Assembly: GCF_000003855.2 (NCBI RefSeq)
Contig: NW_003101681.1
Span: 6,251,900 to 6,315,899, forward strand
Length of the DNA stretch: 64,000 bases
Direction: 5' to 3'
DNA from: Blastomyces gilchristii SLH14081
Lineage: Eukaryota > Ascomycota > Eurotiomycetes > Onygenales > Ajellomycetaceae
Positions 57,574 to 64,000 of this stretch are shown here, in pieces. Every line of letters begins with the position of its first letter. Position 1 is the stretch's first letter. The notes under the pieces were generated by a model that was given only the letters and a program-made list of their open reading frames with translations, did not search any database and had not been told where the DNA came from. The position numbers and the translations under genes are program-made.

Positions 57574-59186
57574 TCACCCTCGTTTCATTCGCAGCCTTAT
57601 GAACGCTGCTATGAGCACCGCAATCGTCAACCCAAGCATCGCAGCCCCGAATAATAATGCGTGCCACAATCCATGGAACGGACGAGGCTCGTTATCAAAC
57701 ATATCTTGAATTTCTGCTTCCAGTCGGTCTCCCATGGCCTGCAGTGAGAACTCCTTTTCCACTCTTTCTTTGGCATTTGCTCGCATCACCGCAGCTTCTT
57801 GCGCATTCATTTCCCACAATGCTTTGTGCATGACCGCTGTCCACTCTTCAATGGCGTTCGCAGCTCTCAGCCAGCCGGTTTTCCCCTCCACGATTGTTTC
57901 TAATGGGCCCCCGTTGTTTACGGCTAGAACTGGGAGGCCTGCGTGCATCGCCTCGACCGGCACTATGCCGAAATGCTCATATGATGGGGTGTAGACGAGA
58001 AGAGTGGCTGCTGAAAGAAGGGTTTGCTTAAATGCGGACGGCACTGAGAGCAGGAAGAGGACCTCTATTGAATCGGGTATAGAAAGTGCAGATATAACTG
58101 TTTTCGACGTGGCGGTTCGTAGGCCTAGGCCTGTAGCCAGATCGTCGAGATCTGTATGATATTGGACGTTTTCGTGCACGCGGTTATCGTATCCACCTAT
58201 ATGTAAAAAAATCAAAATAAAACAAAATAAAGAAATTAGCAACTTCATTCGAGATTATCAATGAATAAACTCTTAAAAAGTAACTTACCAGCAATGATCA
58301 ACCGCGTCCCCTGCCTCCCCTCCTCCCCAAGCCCATGATATGCCCGAATCGCAAGCCCAACATCCTTCTTCCTCTCAAACCGATTAATACTCAGTAGAAT
58401 CTTTTTCCCACCCCAAAGCTTTCCCCCCTCAACCAGTTTCCCTACATTCTTAGCCCCAGTATCAACACACGGATAAACAACCCTCACATCCCCAAGCCCA
58501 TCCCCGAAAACTTGCCTGACAACGCCGCACGTAAATTTCGAATTAGCAACAACCTTATCCGCTGCGCCGATCGCCCACCCTTCGAACCAATCGAAGGGGT
58601 ATCGGTAGCACGCTTTAACCAGCTGCCGTATAGCCCCACCCTCGTTGCGCTTCGCGAGCAATTGATCTGGGAAATGGCAGTAGAAGAGGATGCGCTGTTT
58701 GCGTCTCGTTTTGGACTTTGCATTATTCCGCGATGACGACGACAACGACGACAAGAACGGCCCAAATGTTTTTAGAATAGGTACACACGCCGGCACCTGG
58801 TCAACGATATATACCTCCTCCTCCCCTTCCTCAGTTTCCCCATCCCCTCCACCCTTTCCCCCCTCCTCCCCCTTAGACGCCGCCAACAATCCCGCCACCA
58901 AATGCATCTGCCTCAACACAGCAAACAACACCCGAAACCGCCCCGCAATCTGGTCCGGAAACATCGTGTTCCCACGCACAGCCACGTCCAGCGTGCCGTC
59001 GCGAGCCTCTTCGAAGCAGTGGTTCGGGTCCCGGTGCGACGTGTAGATTTTCACCCTGTGCCCGCGCGCCTGGAGAGATAGGGCGACGTCTAGGACAAGG
59101 CGCTCAGCGCCGCCGATGCCTAGGTCTGGGTGGAGGAGGGTTACTGTTCGGCGCTTTTGGGGGGGGGGTGCGGAGGGGTTTGACAT
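57574..59186 (-). CDS. ALG2: alpha-1,3/1,6-mannosyltransferase Alg2
   Basis: Two exons (59,186-58,289 and 58,196-57,574; 92-bp intron) encode 506 residues, close to family length. It is a GT4 glycosyltransferase: the N-terminal fold has HPDLGIGGAERLVLD (about 19-33), then VDQVPACVPIL, ILFYCHFPDQLL and the KILLSINRFERKKD block. After the intron (IIAG/GYDNRVHENV) comes the donor-site EX7E motif EHFGIVPVE, in SYEHFGIVPVEAMHAGLPVLA. A C-terminal hydrophobic segment (HALLFGAAMLGLTIAVLIAAFI) ends in basic residues and should anchor it to the ER membrane. It adds the second and third mannoses to the dolichol-linked oligosaccharide for N-glycosylation (family knowledge). An acidic Gly/Glu-rich insert near residues 104-120 looks like a lineage-specific loop. 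Confidence 0.95.
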
Positions 59187-60334
59187 TTGCTTCGGTTGGT
59201 TTGGTTGGATTGCAATTGGGATTGGCTAATTTTGAGATAGGTCAGTTTTTATTTTTGTGGGTTATTTGAGGGAATGATATGTGATATTGGAATTGGAGTC
59301 CTGGAGGATAGAGGACAGCTATTATTTTGATAAACTAAACAAACCGAGTCGATGATGATGTTGATCTGGTGGTCATAGCACCTTATTTTTTTGTCATGTG
59401 ATTTTAGTGTCTGCAGACTACAAAATAAATTTTAAGGAGGTATCAACAAATCAAATTAACTATAGGGAAATAGAATGTTATATAAGACGTGCATAATAGG
59501 TTAACTAACAGAAGCGAAGAGAAGTAAACTACACAGGCACATAATAGAAATAGGAAAAGCCGATGTGTACAGGTTAGAAGCCGGGGGTATGATAAGAAAA
59601 TTGAGTTTTTAAACAAGGATGACAGCAGAGTACCCACTCAATTAATTATATGAGTGGCATGCTTGCTGGTGGAAGAGTGAAAGAACAAGTCTGAAGTTCG
59701 AATGAAGAATGCATCAGGCAAAAAGTTGATGGTAAATAATGTATCTATCCCATCTTTAGGTTTCGAGTGGGGTGGAGTGATATCAAGAAGTAGGAAGGGA
59801 GGAAGGTAAAAAGGGTGAAGAAAAAGGGTTAGGGATAGTATAACAAAAACATAAAAAAATACCAAAAGGAAATGGATAAAGAATACAAAGAGGAAAACAA
59901 AAGCAAAAAGGCAGCAACATGTACGGGGAGGGGATATATAATCAACATTCAACAGCTCAATAATGAAAGAAGAGCGTTGGAAGGGGAGCGAACGAGAACG
60001 AGAGAAGAAAAAAGAATATATCTGGGTCATAAATGACATCGTCAAGAAGGGAAATAAGGGAATAAAGAAAGGACGAAAAAAAAAAGAAAGAAGAAGAAAA
60101 GAAACGGAAAAGAAACCTAGTAGTTAGAATATTAGGTATGGGTATGAGGGGCGTTGGGGGGTGTTAGGGGGAATAATAAGGAGCATATCGTCAATTTAGT
60201 TTTTAACAGAAAACACAAAAACACAAGCACGCGCATGGAAATAGTATATATCCAAGGGAAATGAAAAGGAAACCAAAGGCGGAAAGAAAACACGAAAAAC
60301 AACCAAACACACAAAAAGGGGAGACACATCCTGC
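59187..60334. other. intergenic region: ALG2 promoter and 3' flank of the coiled-coil gene
   Basis: The first part (59,187-59,400) is the likely ALG2 promoter. The rest is A-rich on the plus strand (T-rich in the sense of the minus-strand gene), as expected of a long 3' UTR. Open frames here are composition artefacts of T-rich sequence (Phe/Leu-rich). Confidence 0.6.
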
Positions 60335-60932
60335 CTAAAAACAATTGAGCGTACTCTTCTTCTTCTTCTTACTAATAGCATTCATCTTCTCCTCCAAATG
60401 CGCCCGCGCAGCCTCCGCCTCCCGCCGCGCATTCCGCTCCTCCTCCACAGCCTGGATCGACAGTCTCGTCGAATTCCGCTCAGACCGCAGCTGCGTTAGC
60501 TCGTCCTCATACTGCCACGCCTTCTTCTTCCACGCCTCCATTTCCGTCTTCACTTTGTTGCTCTGCGCCTCGAGATCGCCCAGGGCTTCCTCGAGAGTGG
60601 CTGTTAGTTGTTTCTCAGCGTGTAGGTGTTTCTCGATCGTGCGGATGCGTGCTTCCTGGTCCTCGACAAGTTGGGCGTTGACGAGCTCTTTACTGGTATG
60701 TCGTGAGCTGGGTGGGGATATACTTCCGGTCTGTGCGGCGATGTTGGGAAGAGGAGGGAGGGGGATGGCGGGTGGAGGCGACGGCAGCGATGCTGCCGAG
60801 GCGCTCTTTCTGAGATTGGATGTCATAGAGCTGCTGCGATCGATCGATGTCGGTACATCACCATTCCGCATTTGTCCCTGTTTCATCTCTATTAGCACGG
60901 AGCTAGAAAACCAGTGGGAAAAAAAAGAAAAG

Positions 60933-60967
<35 letters not shown>

Positions 60968-63900
60968 ACCTCCAATTGCTCAATACGAGCTCGATAGCTC
61001 TCAATCTCTTTCTCCAAATTCCCAATCTTGAGGTTCGCCTCATCAAGCGCCTGGTGCCTCTCCTGCTGAATCACGGAGAGTCGGTTATGATGTTGGTCGA
61101 AGGTATTGGTAATCTGCTCCTCCAGCTCCTCCACGAGACGGACGCTCTTCTGCTTCTCAATGGTGATCTCATTGATGATTGCATCCTTCTTCTTGATGAG
61201 ATCCTCTTTCTCTTTGAGGGCGTCCTCATGGCTAGCGACTAGATGAGCAAGTTCTGTCATCTTGGCTTCATGTCGACTAGACTTCTCTGTTAGGTCGGCG
61301 AATTGCCTCTCGAGCTTGGCATGGCTGCTATTCTTCGCATCTAGTTCCTTCACGAGTTCTTCATTGGTATCGAACAGTGCAGAGTACTTATCAGCGAACT
61401 GCTGTTTCTGAGAAAGAATGTCGTCAATCTGCTCCTGGAGACTGTTGGCGGTAACAGGAGTATTCAAAGCTGCAGTGACACCAGACAACAATTTCGTCAA
61501 TTCGTTCTTGGAGGCGGATATTTCCGCTCGCAAGGCGTTAATGGCCTGCTCGTTGCGAGCGCTCTCCTCCGCCATTTGTGATTCATATTGCGCCTCGGCA
61601 GCAGCCTTGACCTTGACCTCCAACTCTTCTAGTTCTTGCTTGTGCAATTCCTGCAGGGACGCAAGCTCCGCCTTCTGCGCCTCAACGGCAGATTTGTGGG
61701 ACTCTATCTCTTGCTCTAGGGCTGTAGCGCGAGCACGGTAAGACTCTAGTTCCTCATTACTATAACGGCTATCGTTTTCCTGTTGAGAAATCTGTTCCTT
61801 GGCGGCCTCAAGCGACGATTCTAGACCGGAAATGGTAGACAAGTGAGTAGATATGGTGCTTTTCTGCTCTTCAATGTTATGCTTAAGACTACCCACAAGC
61901 TCCTGATGCTTAGCTCGCGCATTTTCAAGGCTTTTTGCAGCGACAGCTACTTCTTCCGCACTGGCTCCCTCAACTTCGTTGCGCTCACTTCGCAGGGCAT
62001 CGATATTGGCGAGAGCAGCCTCTAGCTCGACCATGGTGGTTTGCAGCTGCTGTTTGGAGGACTGGAGTGATTCAGCAGCGGCACGGTGCTTGCTTTGCCA
62101 CTCAGCTCGCTCTGCCAAGGCAGCTTGCAATTCAACAAGGGTGGCCTGAAGTTTGTTCTCGGATGATTTTAAGGACTCGACGGCGCCCTGGTGCTTGACT
62201 TCGAGTTCGAAATTTGCTTCGTCCAGCTGCACAATCTTCTGATCCTGAGCATTGGCCTTCTCATCCTTTTCAATCACTAGAGCCCTCTGTGTCTCCAACA
62301 GCTCATTCAAACTCTGAACTTCAGCGGTCAGCTCCTTCTCACGGGTGTCATGCGCTTCTTGCATCTCCTTGATCTGGTTCTCATACTGCAGGATCTGATC
62401 CCTCATCTGCGAGACCATAGAGATATCCATCGGCGACGAGCCGGAGAGACTCGACCGTTCCCTCGTCAGACCAGAAATGATAGTCGCCTTGGTCTCCATC
62501 TCTTTTTTGACATTTTTATTCTCAGCCTCAAGAGCTTGAATACGCTCCATGCGGCTGTGCAGCTCGTGCATGGCAGTGTTAAGGCTAACTTCGAAATTCT
62601 GCATCGTATCGGGTCTGTCTTCGAATTCTTCGATAGCGATATTTCTCAGGGAAGCGAGAGATCGATGTGCGCGGTCGACGGTAGTCATGTTCTGGCTGGT
62701 CATGCGTCGGATGACTTGGGCCTTGGGCGACGGAGAAGAGGGTGAGGAAGACTTTGTTCGCTGCAGCTCTTGTTTCAGGTCCTCGACCAGATTCAGGGTC
62801 TCTTCATGCTCTGATTGCAGCTGGGCATACTTCTGTGTCACCAAGCTCATGCCGTACTGGTGTTCTTGCAGCAGCTTGTGCATATTTTCCAGGTCACTAC
62901 CATTAGGCTCATCCTTCTCGAAGGCATCTGGTAGGTCGGAATTGCCCTTGCGTCCGCTCTCCGAAGGCTCCTGTGAAATAGACGACTGCTCGGCCAAGTA
63001 TAGCTCCGAGGAGAGCAATCGTGAGGATGAAGGCTGTCCGCCCGCCCTGAGCTCCTGGACTCTCGAATCTTCTAAAAAAGATACCGGCCGAGAACTTGTC
63101 ATCGGGGTTGAAGCAGCCACCACATTAGGGGGGTGGCGGGCTTCGTCAACCACATCCTGAAGCTCGGCAAGAGTGCGGAGGGCTTCTTCATATTTGGCGT
63201 GAAGAAGATCGTACTCGTTGGTGGTGGTCTCGTGCTGGATTCGAAGTTCAAACAGTTCTTGCGTCACGTCCTCCAGCTTCTCCGCAACAAACCGGGATTG
63301 AGCAGGGCTCTGAGGGGGGTAATCGTAGTCTGTGGTGAGATTACGATCACTCTTTTCCCCAGAGGCCTTTTGCAGGGCTTCCAGGCCGGAATTGTCATCA
63401 GCACGGGCTTCCACCTCTTCCTGTTCAGAAGGAGCTGAACCAGCCTCTGGAAGCGTCTCCCCGAGATCATCATCGGACTCGGGAATGGCAGTTTCAACAG
63501 CTTCCATCAGTACATCGAGAGATTGAGATAGACCCCGCTTGCGGGGCTTCAGGGGTTCCCTACTTGCGACAGGAGCGGTGTGGGAATGTGCGGGATTGTA
63601 AATTTCCCGCTTGTCATCATCCGACTTAGCGCTGTTTTGTTGGATATGGTCGAGCTCGTACAATAGAGTATCGAGTTTACCAAGGCTACGCTGGCGATCA
63701 ATAACGTGCTCTAACCTATCCATCTCACGCTGCATCAGCTCCATGTCCTGATCAGCCTCCGCTAGCCGTTCCTCCAGGGTTGATATATAGTCTTCGCAGC
63801 TGGCTTCGTTTTCACGCGCGCGAGCGATTTCTTTGCGTAACTCGGCGATAATAGCAGCGTTCTTCTCTTCCCCAGTGGTGTGGCCATCAAGCTTGGACTC

Positions 63901-64000
63901 AAGCTCGTGTAGGTAATGTTCCGTATTTGCTTCGCGATCCATCATTTTCTGAATACGGGCCTGTAGCTGCGCATTGACGGTCTCGATATAGGCACACTTG
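60335..64000 (-). CDS. long coiled-coil protein, probably the tail of a kinesin (5' end beyond window)
   Basis: Partial gene, at least 1,193 residues, running off the right edge. Exons: 64,000 (open) to 60,970 and 60,886-60,335, with an 83-bp intron. The frame is already open at the edge (KCAYIETVNAQLQ), so no start is claimed. Almost the whole length is heptad-rich coiled coil, broken by Ser/Pro-rich stretches. The region LESKLDG...IIAELRKEIARARENEASCEDYISTLEERLAEAD reminds me of the stalk of an ascomycete kinesin (kinesin-4-like), but the motor domain is not in the window, so this is inference. The C-terminus is short coiled coil and ends KKKKKSTLNCF. The acceptor at 60,887-60,888 was chosen to keep phase with QLE/MKQG. 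A T32 run lies right after the splice donor. Confidence 0.7.
60933..60964. repeat. A32 homopolymer inside the intron of the coiled-coil gene
   Basis: Thirty-two A on the plus strand, T32 in the sense of the gene, starting a few bases after the GTGAG donor. Length is likely variable between strains or reads. Confidence 0.85.

Noticed and set aside
59443..60345. Several hydrophobic minus-strand frames, possible small membrane proteins
   Set aside because: T-rich sequence gives Phe/Leu-rich translations automatically; this is the 3' flank of the coiled-coil gene and no start context or family fits.
1..64000. CRISPR array, prophage, biosynthetic gene cluster
   Set aside because: No regular spacer-repeat array, no phage genes, and no polyketide synthase, NRPS or terpene enzymes; the genes are unrelated housekeeping genes.

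Overview
This is eukaryotic, filamentous-ascomycete DNA. The genes carry 63-200 bp GT-AG introns, and the gene set (VPS11, a Cdc11/SNAD-type scaffold, KCS1, MCH1, EME1, ALG2, a chitin deacetylase, a coiled-coil probable kinesin) is typical of Eurotiomycetes. The split into a very AT-rich, transposon-filled block and a normal-GC gene block is what is known from Onygenales with bimodal genomes, and a Blastomyces-like Ajellomycetaceae source is my best guess (inference). No bacterial or viral genes were seen.

Bases 1 to about 20,400 are an AT-rich block with no live gene. I read it as a four-level nest. A Ty3/gypsy element (10,748-15,418, minus strand) is cut by a second Ty3/gypsy element (1-2,516 plus 10,129-10,747, minus strand, leaving the window on the left). 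That one is cut by a full-length non-LTR (LINE) element (2,517-10,113, minus strand) flanked by a 15-bp target-site duplication, and the LINE is cut by a tRNA-derived SINE (9,291-9,671) flanked by a 14-bp duplication. A second SINE copy (15,818-16,195, opposite orientation) also has a perfect 14-bp duplication. The SINE and LINE share the same 3' tail, which suggests the LINE mobilises the SINE. All large elements are riddled with point mutations that removed CpG and CpC (RIP-like), while reading frames stay free of indels. The short SINEs and a few element ends escaped. A 664-base assembly gap (16,252-16,915) and a still more degraded AT-rich stretch (16,916 to about 20,400) follow.

From about 20,400 base composition becomes normal. 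The first 3.4 kb has no gene I can support. The gene block then runs: chitin deacetylase (+), nuclear-looking acidic protein with an AT-hook-like motif (-), VPS11 (-), conserved fungal protein of unknown function (-), Cdc11/SNAD/Nud1 scaffold (+), tRNA-Pro(UGG) with an intron (+), KCS1 inositol hexakisphosphate kinase (+), MCH1-type transporter (+), EME1 (-), ALG2 (-), and the 3' part of a long coiled-coil protein, probably a kinesin (-), cut by the right window edge. These are independent housekeeping genes (vacuolar tethering, septation, inositol pyrophosphate signalling, transport, recombination, N-glycosylation, cell wall), not a pathway cluster.

Exon boundaries were placed by hand from splice signals, reading phase and recognisable family sequence; every multi-exon model given adds up to a whole number of codons, except the one cut by the window edge.
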